Origin: Chthonomonas sp. UBA2391
GTDB taxonomy: Bacteria; Armatimonadota; Fimbriimonadia; Fimbriimonadales; Fimbriimonadaceae
Direction: 5' to 3'
DNA: 7,668 nucleotides
Assembly (NCBI GenBank): GCA_002343825.1
Contig: DDSL01000079.1
Span: 40,733-48,400, forward strand
Every line of letters begins with the position of its first letter. Within the stretch, counting starts at the first letter, position 1. The notes beneath the pieces are model-generated. The model was not told the origin of the DNA. It ran no database searches and saw only the letters and a program-made list of their open reading frames with translations. Made by a program: the position numbers and the translations under genes. Below, in pieces: positions 1 to 6,969 of the stretch.

Positions 1-2063
1 ACGTACATCGTGTGCAGCAGCGGCTCGTCGTAGCCGGTCTGGAACTTGTCCGCGCAAATCAGGAACCGATAGGGGTCCTCCTGAATGTATTCCGGAATCT
101 TCGAGCTGGGGAAGCCGTTCATCGTGGCTTCGGTCACCTTCTTTTGTCCACCAAATTCATGCTCGCCCGAGAATGCGACGATAGCACGATAAGGGCTCTT
201 CCGCTCAATCAAGTAGGCCTGGAACGCCTGGGAATACTCCATCGCCCGGCGAATACTGCCGGTCACCACCATTGCTCGCGCCTGACCACCGATCTTCTGC
301 TTCGCGAGCACCTGATCGTGGAAGTGGTCGATCATGATCTCGGCTTTTTGACGGATCGCATGGGGATTTCCCTCGACGTACGCCTTGAGTTTGCGCTGAG
401 CCTTCTTCTTGTCGAACTCAGGATCATCCTCGACGGTGACAACGAGGTTGTAGTAGCTCTGGTAAGGCGTGTAGTTCGCGAGTACGTCCAAGATGAAGCC
501 TTCCTGAATGGCTTGCTTCATCGTGTAGCTGTGGAACGGATGGTGCTTCACGGACCCGTCAGACTGAGGGTCAGGCACTCCAAAGACCTCAAGGGTCTTG
601 TTCTTTGGTGTAGCAGTGAAGGCAAAGTAGCTTGCGTTTGGGAGCACCTTCCGCGCCGCCATGATCCGGTTGATCTCGTCTTCCAGATCCTCGTCGTCTT
701 CAGCGCCTCCGACCTCCGAGAGAGCGATGTTCATCTTGGCGGCCGTGCGCCCACCCTGGCTGGAATGGGCCTCGTCAATCAAGATGGCGAACTTGCGGTC
801 GCGGTGCTCGTTCCCAATATCATCGAGCACGAACGGAAACTTCTGAACCGTGGTGACGACGATCTTCTTTCCCGCTTTCAAGAAATCCTTGAGTTGTCCC
901 GATCGCTCAGCGTGGCCGACGATGCTCCCCACCTGCGCGAACTGTTTGATGGTGTCCCGAATCTGCTTGTCCAAGATCACACGGTCAGTCACGATAATGA
1001 CGGAATCAAAGATCGGAACCGAGCCTTCTTCGAGCCCCACAAGCTGGTGAGACAGCCATGCAATCGAATTCGACTTACCACTCCCTGCCGAGTGCTGGAT
1101 CAAGTATCGCTGCCCCGCGCCCTTGGTTTTCGCATCGGCGAGGAGCTTCCTGACCACGTCGCGCTGGTGGTAGCGCGGAAAGATGAGCGTCTGCTTCTTC
1201 TTGCCCGTCTTGTCGTCTTTGGTCTCGACGAGCTGAGCGTAGTTCTCCAGAATGTCGATCAGACCTTCTTTGGTGAGAATCTCTCTCCAAAGATAGTCGG
1301 TCTTCATCCCTTCCGGGTTCGGCGGATTCCCAGCCCCGTCGTTCCAGCCTTTATTGAACGGAAGGAACCAGGAGTCTTTGCCTGCCAGCTTCGTGCAGAA
1401 CATCACCTGCTGATCATCAACCGCGAAGTGCACCAGGCATCGAGGGAATTGGAAGAGAAGCTCACGAGGGTCTCGATCCCGCTTGTACTGCTGGACGGCG
1501 TCCTCAACGGTCTGCTTGGTGAGTCGGTTCTTGAGCTCGAACGTCGCAATAGGAAGCCCGTTCAAGAAGAGACAAAGATCAAGCGCGAGCTTCGAATTAT
1601 CCTTGCTGAACTGGAGTTGACGGGTGATGCTGAAGAGGTTGGAGTTCCATTGCTCAATGGCCTTCGCGTTGCCCTTGGAGGGCGTCCCGTAGCAGAGTTG
1701 AACCGTCACCGGCCCATGCGAAACGCCCTTGCGCAAAACATCGACAATGCCGCGTTTGGCGATTTCACCCTGCAGGCGATTCAAGAACTGAAGGCGGGCG
1801 TTACCTTCCGTCGCCAGTCCAAGCTGATCAAAGGCCTTCGGTTGTGTGCATTGGATAAATGCCAGCAAATGGCGGAGATCAACTGCGTGGTCCTTGTCGT
1901 AGTCCTTCGTGTGCCCAAGCAGGTAACCGGCCCCGGCGTAGCCTGCCGGAGATTCGGCCACACCGCCAGACTGACCAAACGACAAAATCTGTTCGTTGGA
2001 CAAACCTGTCAACGAGCGCATGATCAGAAGTTCTAGCCCTTTCTCACTTGTATCAGTGCTCAC
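1..2063 (-). CDS. hsdR: Type I restriction enzyme subunit HsdR, N-terminal 687 codons (3' end outside window)
   Basis: This is the endonuclease and DNA-translocase subunit of a Type I restriction enzyme; it joins HsdM and HsdS and cuts unmethylated DNA after ATP-driven translocation. I translated the minus strand directly and the frame stays open to the window edge. The N-terminal nuclease domain shows D162, then ELK at 176-178, then a QxxxY-like stretch (EDAVQQY), the usual PD-(D/E)XK pattern of HsdR. The SF2 motor follows: Walker A AGSGKS with lysine 330, DEAH at 430-433, and TATP at 483-486. A QTGYDEP motif near the edge fits the second RecA lobe. Family members are usually about 1,000 residues, so roughly a third is missing. 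The GTG start at 2063 is chosen because GGAGG lies 7 nt upstream and because it overlaps the PIN gene stop as GTGA, which suggests translational coupling. No frameshift or lost catalytic residue was seen in the part present. Confidence 0.96.
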   Translation of the reverse strand, partial: MSTDTSEKGLELLIMRSLTGLSNEQILSFGQSGGVAESPAGYAGAGYLLGHTKDYDKDHAVDLRHLLAFIQCTQPKAFDQLGLATEGNARLQFLNRLQGEIAKRGIVDVLRKGVSHGPVTVQLCYGTPSKGNAKAIEQWNSNLFSITRQLQFSKDNSKLALDLCLFLNGLPIATFELKNRLTKQTVEDAVQQYKRDRDPRELLFQFPRCLVHFAVDDQQVMFCTKLAGKDSWFLPFNKGWNDGAGNPPNPEGMKTDYLWREILTKEGLIDILENYAQLVETKDDKTGKKKQTLIFPRYHQRDVVRKLLADAKTKGAGQRYLIQHSAGSGKSNSIAWLSHQLVGLEEGSVPIFDSVIIVTDRVILDKQIRDTIKQFAQVGSIVGHAERSGQLKDFLKAGKKIVVTTVQKFPFVLDDIGNEHRDRKFAILIDEAHSSQGGRTAAKMNIALSEVGGAEDDEDLEDEINRIMAARKVLPNASYFAFTATPKNKTLEVFGVPDPQSDGSVKHHPFHSYTMKQAIQEGFILDVLANYTPYQSYYNLVVTVEDDPEFDKKKAQRKLKAYVEGNPHAIRQKAEIMIDHFHDQVLAKQKIGGQARAMVVTGSIRRAMEYSQAFQAYLIERKSPYRAIVAFSGEHEFGGQKKVTEATMNGFPSSKIPEYIQEDPYRFLICADKFQTGYDEPLLHTMY

Positions 2064-2539
2064 GGTTGAACCTCCAGGATGAATCGAGCTTTCAGCTCGT
2101 TCAGAATCTTGAATTGATCTTTACAACTAACACCCAGTGCCAAGCAGACATCCGGGATCTTCGCTTTCTTGGTGTTCGGCTCTGGCTTCTCTTGTGTGAC
2201 CACGGTATGTCCATTCTGGAGCGCGTGCGCGATCACGATGGGGTCTGCCTTAGCCAAGAACGAGTTGCGAGAGGCTTGAGCGAAACGAGTTTCAGCTATC
2301 ACCCAGTCACTCACGTCGGCGAGCCTCGTCAGGTCGTTGGGCTCGAAAAACGATGGATTAGCCAACGCCCAAGCCTCTGCGTCGGGGTCTTCGAGCTCGC
2401 CTTTCACGGCCTCGATGCTGAGGACGTTGCCCCGCTGACGCTCCAGCAGAAGCCAATCCCAGAAGGCGGGACACACGTCGAAGGCGTAGTAGCGATTCTT
2501 GGCTTCGAGCAGTGTATTTGTATCAAAGATGTACGCCAT
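2060..2539 (-). CDS. DUF4411 PIN-like protein, putative RNase toxin
   Basis: This 159-residue protein matches the DUF4411 family, a PIN-fold group usually found beside XRE/ImmA genes. PIN proteins are typically Mg-dependent RNases and many are toxins; that role is inferred here. Visible acidic positions fit the fold: D6 in FDTNTLLEAK, E48 in the VKGELED stretch, D99 in KADPIVIAHA, and the VVTQEK strand at 113-118. The IPDVC segment near residue 128 is also typical of DUF4411. The length is normal and no catalytic acid appears lost. It starts 9 bp after the stop of the XRE-ImmA gene with only a weak ribosome-binding site, so it probably relies on coupling to that gene. Its stop overlaps the hsdR start. 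Its probable partner is the upstream XRE-ImmA protein; whether the pair is a true toxin-antitoxin unit cannot be told from sequence. Confidence 0.9.
   Translation of the reverse strand: MAYIFDTNTLLEAKNRYYAFDVCPAFWDWLLLERQRGNVLSIEAVKGELEDPDAEAWALANPSFFEPNDLTRLADVSDWVIAETRFAQASRNSFLAKADPIVIAHALQNGHTVVTQEKPEPNTKKAKIPDVCLALGVSCKDQFKILNELKARFILEVQP
2071..2075 (-). promoter_or_regulatory. Shine-Dalgarno site of hsdR (GGAGG)
   Basis: A GGAGG motif lies 7 nt before the GTG codon at 2063, inside the last codons of the PIN gene. It decides the hsdR start: no ATG nearby is better placed. Because it lies in translated sequence just before an overlapping stop (GTGA), ribosomes finishing the PIN gene could reinitiate on hsdR. 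Confidence 0.75.
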
Positions 2540-2548
2540 TTTCTAGTC

Positions 2549-3718
2549 TCAGAGGAATTTCTGCGCCATCTCCTGAAGCACACTGGTCTTGCGAGTCCCG
2601 AGCAAATCAAAGGCCTCACTGTAAAGCGTCCGGCCTTCCAAGGTCCGAACTAGAACCTCTCGGATGAACCGCTTGCCAAGATGAATCCCGGCGTTGTTGT
2701 TGAAGTTGCCACCGCCGCTCGATTTTGATTCCGTCTCCGTAGACTCGAAAGCTTGCCGAAGTTCCGCTTGTGTCGATTGAAGCATCTGCTCGGTAATCAG
2801 TCCGGTATTGCGGGCACGAAAGAGCATGGCCAGCGAGCTGACCTTGAAGTGCTGAGCAACCGCCTCTGAGTTCTGCCGGGCGGAGCGATTCCCTTGCCAA
2901 AGTGGACGCACCTCGTCTTCCGGCATCAGCAACTCGGCCGCGACCTGGTTGCAAAACTGCTCGACCGGTTCATCGGAGCGCGAGAACCAATCACCGCTTG
3001 GCATTGCTGAAATTCCTAACCAGAGGTGAACGAGCTCATGCGCGATGGTGAACATCTGCGAACCGATCCAATCCTTGCCATTGATAAAGATGAACGGAGC
3101 GAAAGGGTCCGCGAGTGCGAAACCCTTAAACTCGTTCGGGTCAAGCGAGCGTCGGGTGGCTGAACCCGCGAATCCCTTTCGGATCACCGTGATGCGGGAT
3201 TCTTCCAGGCGACCGATCATCCAAAGCACGGCGTCGGCGTTCCGCCGATTCTCGGCCCGATCTTGCGTCGTGATGCGGAGCGTCGTCCTGATCTCAGCGG
3301 CGAGTGCCCGAATATCGCTATTCAGGGTCGCCGAACCGACGAAAGGCAGCCGCTCCTCGCCATCGGATTCCAGTTGCTCGCTGAGCCATGACTGCCGAAG
3401 CTCAGTTTCTAGCAAGGTGTCCAGCAGATTGAGGCTCGGCTTGCGAGGGCCGTCGGCAATCGGGCGGCGGAAGTCTTGGACGGGCAGCTTCTCGACCGGC
3501 GGCTCGGAGAGGAAGAGCATGCCGAAGGGAGCCCGCGTTCTCTCCGCGAACTTCTCAAGCTGCTTCACCGGAATCTCAACCGGTGTCTCTGAGTCCTCCC
3601 ACGCCTGGATGGGGGCGGGCTTGGTCTTCGTGCCGACCTTTGGGGCAAGCTCTGCCACGGTCAAGGAAGCTCGGTTCCTTGCCCAGGCGATCAGCTCAGG
3701 TCGGACGGTGACGTTCAT
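2549..3718 (-). CDS. XRE-family HTH protein with ImmA/IrrE zinc metallopeptidase domain
   Basis: This 389-residue protein has an N-terminal helix-turn-helix region of the XRE type (about residues 5-60, including LTVAELAPKVGT and the conserved IQAWE). A DUF955/ImmA-IrrE (COG2856) peptidase domain follows. The zinc site is clear: HELVH at 227-231, with downstream glutamates at 253 and 262 in the EQFCNQVAAELLMP stretch, where this family carries its third ligand. Relatives such as ImmA and IrrE cleave or regulate repressors, and in two-gene modules the XRE-ImmA protein is the proposed antitoxin or regulator. The C-terminal part (about 300-389), with a short Gly/Asn-rich patch near 335-343, is less conserved. 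It follows hsdS after a 53-bp gap and precedes the PIN gene by 9 bp. AGGGA 5 nt before the ATG supports the start. Catalytic residues look intact, so it is likely active. Confidence 0.92.
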   Translation of the reverse strand: MNVTVRPELIAWARNRASLTVAELAPKVGTKTKPAPIQAWEDSETPVEIPVKQLEKFAERTRAPFGMLFLSEPPVEKLPVQDFRRPIADGPRKPSLNLLDTLLETELRQSWLSEQLESDGEERLPFVGSATLNSDIRALAAEIRTTLRITTQDRAENRRNADAVLWMIGRLEESRITVIRKGFAGSATRRSLDPNEFKGFALADPFAPFIFINGKDWIGSQMFTIAHELVHLWLGISAMPSGDWFSRSDEPVEQFCNQVAAELLMPEDEVRPLWQGNRSARQNSEAVAQHFKVSSLAMLFRARNTGLITEQMLQSTQAELRQAFESTETESKSSGGGNFNNNAGIHLGKRFIREVLVRTLEGRTLYSEAFDLLGTRKTSVLQEMAQKFL

Positions 3719-3720
3719 AG

Positions 3721-3742
3721 TTGTCCCTAGTTAGACGGACAA
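3721..3742. promoter_or_regulatory. Dyad TTGTCC-N10-GGACAA over the immA ribosome-binding site
   Basis: A perfect 6-bp inverted repeat with a 10-nt centre lies 3-24 nt upstream of the XRE-ImmA start codon. The proximal arm overlaps the AGGGA Shine-Dalgarno site at 3724-3728. It could be an operator for the XRE domain encoded just downstream, or an RNA hairpin that hides the ribosome-binding site. A 6-bp dyad can arise by chance, so the position is the main argument. Confidence 0.4.
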
Positions 3743-3756
3743 AGTCGGTCGGTCGT

Positions 3757-3774
3757 TGAGTCTAGTTTAACTCA
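3757..3774. promoter_or_regulatory. Second short dyad TGAGT-N8-ACTCA in the hsdS-immA gap
   Basis: A perfect 5-bp inverted repeat with an 8-nt centre overlaps the hsdS stop codon. Its centre begins CTAGTT, as does the centre of the dyad 35 bp away (CTAGTT at 3727 and at 3762). It may be a second, weaker operator site. It is too short and lacks a U-run, so a terminator is unlikely. Chance is quite possible. Confidence 0.2.
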
Positions 3775-5193
3775 GACCCCTGCCTCCTCCAAAACATCAT
3801 CGGTTTCTTCAAGGTCGTCTTCAAGTTCGGTGTCGTCGAGGATGGGCTCGGTGGAGTCTTCGATCTCGATGTTCGCCCAAGGGTGCTGGCGGACGTCGAG
3901 CTGGCCGGTCACCACGTCTGCGACGAGGCGGGAGCGATATTCCCTGATGAAGTCAATTTCCGACCTTGCCTTTGCCATACCGAGTTCAAATGTCGCCAAG
4001 GCTCCCCGAAGGTGCTCAGCGATTTCAACTTGTTCATTGGGTGGTGGGACAGGAACTAGCATCTGACCATACCGGGTCGAGTTCAAGTTCGCCTGGTGCA
4101 AACTCACCAATGCCTGACTCCGTGCAAAACCCCAGAACTCCCGGCTTCCGAGCAGGTAGTTGAGCCAAAAAGGGCTATGCTCGTCGAGCACTCTCAATCT
4201 GACCAGATACGAGGCGAACGTGACTCGGTCATCGACCGTTCCCTTGAATATTCCAACTTTGCCAACCAGGTCAGGGCTATTTGTGCGGTTGAAGAGCAGG
4301 TCGTTCTGTTCAAGCAGCAAAAAATCGGGCACAGCGTCAAGCCCGCCACTGACAGGCACGTTGATTTCACCATCTCGAATGTGTCCCATCGTCAGGACTC
4401 GGATTGCACCTTCGTCCATGCTGCTCTCCGAAGTGCCGTAGTCCATCCGCTTCAGCATGCGCTTGATGGCTATGGCTCGCCAGTGTTGGGGAATATTGCC
4501 TAGCCAGTTGATGCCGGAGGGTTTGAGGGGGACGGTGGGGTCGAGACCGCGCGTCACCGCCTGGTGGATGATCGCCTGCTTCTGCTCGTTCAAAAGCTCA
4601 ATCAACCGCCGCTTCGCCTTGATCAGCCGATTCACCCTCGAATCCAACTGCCGCACAAACCGCACAATCTGCTCCTGTTCCTCGACGGGTGGCAATGGAA
4701 CCATCAACGAGGCAAAGTCAACAAATCGGAAGTCGGTAGATCGCTCTCGAATTCCTTTCGCTAGAGAGAGCAGATACCCGCTCCGAGACATCTCACGGAG
4801 CACGAGTGCGTAGTACCACGAGTTGGCATCACCCGTCGGCTGGCAGACAGAGTAGACAGGCGTTCCTTTGCCGTCCGAATCAGAAACACCAATCGCTCCC
4901 GCGAACGCATCCATCGCGTGGATGACCAAGTCGCCCTTGCGAATGCCTTGGTAACCTATCTCCTGCAATGCCTCGGTGAAGCCAGTGGTGCGACGGTTCT
5001 TGCGCAGCGTAACAACGCCATCGCGAAATGCCGTAACAACTCCATCCTCGGGTCTCACAGAACGCTGCATTCGTCGAAAGATCGTCTTCGGTCTGACAAC
5101 TCTCCAGTGTGCCGGACAAGTCGGCATCCAAGGAAATCCAGTTGACTGGAAGCTAGGGAAAGGAGTCTGTAAATTATCCAAAAGGACCCCCAT
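3772..5193 (-). CDS. hsdS: Type I restriction-modification specificity subunit HsdS
   Basis: HsdS gives the complex its bipartite DNA target. The 473-residue protein has the standard two-fold layout: target-recognition domain 1 (about 20-165), a helical spacer (about 168-215) with PPVEEQEQIVRFV, a linker containing GINWLGNIPQHW (about 227-238), recognition domain 2 (about 239-380), and a second helical region beginning PPPNEQVEIAEHL (383-395) and ending near VTGQLDVR. The target sequence cannot be read from this. A tail from residue 442 is about half Asp/Glu and is probably flexible. The ATG at 5193 has no clear ribosome-binding site; a TTG at codon 5 (5181) lies 5 nt after GGGGG and could be the real start. 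Both keep the conserved N-terminal PFPSFQSTGF segment. It is separated from the AlbA_2 gene by 363 bp. No frameshift was seen, so both recognition domains look usable. Confidence 0.96.
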   Translation of the reverse strand: MGVLLDNLQTPFPSFQSTGFPWMPTCPAHWRVVRPKTIFRRMQRSVRPEDGVVTAFRDGVVTLRKNRRTTGFTEALQEIGYQGIRKGDLVIHAMDAFAGAIGVSDSDGKGTPVYSVCQPTGDANSWYYALVLREMSRSGYLLSLAKGIRERSTDFRFVDFASLMVPLPPVEEQEQIVRFVRQLDSRVNRLIKAKRRLIELLNEQKQAIIHQAVTRGLDPTVPLKPSGINWLGNIPQHWRAIAIKRMLKRMDYGTSESSMDEGAIRVLTMGHIRDGEINVPVSGGLDAVPDFLLLEQNDLLFNRTNSPDLVGKVGIFKGTVDDRVTFASYLVRLRVLDEHSPFWLNYLLGSREFWGFARSQALVSLHQANLNSTRYGQMLVPVPPPNEQVEIAEHLRGALATFELGMAKARSEIDFIREYRSRLVADVVTGQLDVRQHPWANIEIEDSTEPILDDTELEDDLEETDDVLEEAGV

Positions 5194-5556
5194 GCCGAGC
5201 CAACAGCAACGGACACTCTGAAATAGACTCAGACCCTTGTTTGAACCTGAAATCCAAACTCAACCGCCTCCCGAACGCGATTTTCGCAAGCATCAAGAGA
5301 ATACTCTGAAATAAAACCACCGGCTCGCCCAGAAACAACACAACCGCCTCCAAAGCGACGTGAATGCGCGGCTTGGACCAGTTCGAACGGTCCAGCTCAG
5401 AGTTGGCAACTCCACTCACTCGAAGCTGACGAACACTGCTCGTTGACCGCTGGAACTGCCAACCACTCGATATACCACTCGGCAAGAATCCAACACAAAC
5501 GACCATGCTGGCGCTCGGGATCCGCATAGTTGTACTTGAACGGCGAAATTCCATGA
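5194..5556 (-). other. Spacer between AlbA_2 gene and hsdS, possible decayed coding sequence
   Basis: This is the only long stretch without a convincing gene. One minus-strand frame is open from inside the AlbA_2 gene to a TGA at 5397-5399, then open again to a TGA at 5230-5232. Its translation looks protein-like in places, for example FKYNYADPERQHG and, after the stop, FISEYSLDACENRVREAVE. A second frame (5174-5560, 128 codons) starts with an ATG overlapping the AlbA_2 stop as ATGA and runs 20 nt into hsdS, but its early residues are Ser/Arg-rich and unlike a folded protein. I recognise neither frame. The best reading is a decayed gene or element remnant; a small translated protein is possible. 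An 11-bp direct repeat (CAACCGCCTCC) occurs at 5261 and 5341. No terminator, RNA gene or clear promoter was seen. Confidence 0.35.
5261..5351. repeat. 11-bp direct repeat, copies 80 bp apart
   Basis: CAACCGCCTCC occurs at 5261-5271 and again at 5341-5351 inside the spacer upstream of hsdS. Flanking bases align only loosely. It may be a trace of an internal duplication, or chance. Confidence 0.3.
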
Positions 5557-6969
5557 TCATCCCCAGAATGGCAGATAGCGAGACATTTTCTTCGATGCCC
5601 CCACCGCTTCATCCAAGCGAATGAGCTGTGCTTCAATTGCCTGATTTATCACTTGCGAAATAGAAGAGGACTTACTGTCTGGCAAACGAAATCTTTCCCG
5701 CAAGGACTGGTTGGTCATGTCCTTCCTCATTACATATCGTAGGCAACAGTGCTGATAAGCTGCGCGCATTCGCTCTTCACGATCCATCGCTTCAAACTCT
5801 TTGAATCCTAGGACGATCACTTCTGACCGTCGGTGAGAGGACTTAAAAATTGGAGGCGGCAGTTGAGAAACCTCGACGGAGAGAACTACCTTGTCTATCC
5901 CGCTGCCCTTTTCTTCACAAATGTGCATTCTTCGCATCAAGTCCGCCACCCGCTCATTTCTGGATTGGTAGCCGTCAATGAAACGATCTGTCGGCACGAT
6001 TGGTTCTCCGGGATTCGAAAACTCAATTCGATTCTCATAGACTTCGACCATCGGGGAAGCACCTCCAATCTGAAAATCTTGGTGAATCATTGCGTTTGCC
6101 ATGAGTTCGCGTACGACAATTTCTTGAACAAGGGAAGTCTCCACACGCAAGGCATCCTTTATCGCCTCGTTCTGAGGCAGTTGCCCCATGATGAATCGAA
6201 CGATATTTTGGTAACCAATGGCGTATCCCTGCTCAAAGGTTTCATCCAATTTCGTAAACATCTTGGATTCGCCCTCGTATACAACTAACCTTAAGCGCTT
6301 CCGCGAAACGTCTTCAAAATTGGTGAGGTCTTTAGCAAGCAGTAACGCTCCTATCCTCCTTATCGCGTACACGCCGTTTTGTTCATCAATAAGTCGTTCA
6401 TGCAATAATTTCTCGATGACAGCTTTTTGGTTATCCGGATAACTGAGCTCAAGGAGTTCGAAGAATTTTTGAGTGTCGAGAAGATCAACAATTTCTCTTG
6501 CTTCCAACCCTATCTTTGACTTTTCCTCTAGCCAATCAGGAGCGCCTTCCGCGAAAATCTTGCGTAGGACATCTTCGGTCATTGGCACTAGCTCTTCACC
6601 GGAGCGCATCAAGTACGCTCCCTTTCGCTGATAGGCCGTGCCAATTGGCCGCGAGGGAACGTGAAAGACAAGAACGCGTCCCTCCGGATGTAGTACCTCT
6701 TCAATGTTCACTCTGAAGCCTAGCTCATTAAAAAGCTTTTGGGCCATACCAACTAGGTCATTGAATGCACTCGTTCCTACAATCGGCCGCGGCAACGGCT
6801 TGTCCTTTATTCCTAGGACAATGTGCCCGCCTCCTTCATTTGCAATTGCAACACAGTATTTGTAGAGCTTCTCGTTATCGTATTGAGTTTTGGCTTCCTT
6901 AAACTCAAGAATTTGGTCTTCGCTGCGGACTTGACGCCACAGATTTATCTGGTCAACAGTGACTGCCAT
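5557..6969 (-). CDS. AlbA_2 (Schlafen-like) domain protein with C-terminal HATPase_c_4-like region
   Basis: This 470-residue protein belongs to the group often labelled RecG-like or divergent-AAA, though it has no helicase motor. The N-terminal AlbA_2/Schlafen-type domain (about 10-140) shows LEFKEAK at 21-27, then AIANEGGGHIVLGIKD at 41-56, and ends with YLMRSGEELVPMT. A GHKL-type ATPase-like region (about 280-365) follows, with RELMANAMIHQDF at 287-299, IEFSNPGEP at 315-323, and the EEKGSGIDKV loop near 352-361. The C-terminal 70 residues are probably winged-helix, ending in the family-typical PFWG. Relatives sit in many hsd and defence loci; the role is unproven, with nucleic-acid binding, cleavage or regulation all possible. 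The start shares one base with the hsdM stop (TAATG), with GGGGG 4 nt before it. Hand-counted lines give about 37-52% GC, mostly lower than its neighbours, which suggests separate acquisition. Confidence 0.92.
   Translation of the reverse strand: MAVTVDQINLWRQVRSEDQILEFKEAKTQYDNEKLYKYCVAIANEGGGHIVLGIKDKPLPRPIVGTSAFNDLVGMAQKLFNELGFRVNIEEVLHPEGRVLVFHVPSRPIGTAYQRKGAYLMRSGEELVPMTEDVLRKIFAEGAPDWLEEKSKIGLEAREIVDLLDTQKFFELLELSYPDNQKAVIEKLLHERLIDEQNGVYAIRRIGALLLAKDLTNFEDVSRKRLRLVVYEGESKMFTKLDETFEQGYAIGYQNIVRFIMGQLPQNEAIKDALRVETSLVQEIVVRELMANAMIHQDFQIGGASPMVEVYENRIEFSNPGEPIVPTDRFIDGYQSRNERVADLMRRMHICEEKGSGIDKVVLSVEVSQLPPPIFKSSHRRSEVIVLGFKEFEAMDREERMRAAYQHCCLRYVMRKDMTNQSLRERFRLPDSKSSSISQVINQAIEAQLIRLDEAVGASKKMSRYLPFWG

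Noticed and set aside
12..2036. 674-codon open frame on the plus strand
   Set aside because: It lies fully antisense to hsdR, whose minus-strand frame carries all expected nuclease and helicase motifs. The plus-strand translation has no recognisable domain.
3045..3734. 229-codon plus-strand open frame
   Set aside because: It is antisense to the XRE-ImmA gene, is Ser/Arg-rich and shows no domain. The minus-strand gene has an intact HELVH site.
3770..5236. 10-bp repeat ACTCAGACCC at 3770-3779 and 5227-5236, as possible element ends
   Set aside because: Several 10-bp matches are expected by chance in a window this size, and the flanks do not match.
5397..5399. In-frame TGA in the spacer as a recoded (selenocysteine) codon
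   Set aside because: No recognisable selenoprotein family or evident hairpin follows it; simple decay or non-coding sequence is more likely.
5174..5560. 128-codon minus-strand frame overlapping the AlbA_2 stop (ATGA)
   Set aside because: The overlap is suggestive, but the translation is low-complexity, runs into hsdS, lacks a ribosome-binding site at proper spacing and resembles no family I know. It is kept only within the spacer entry.
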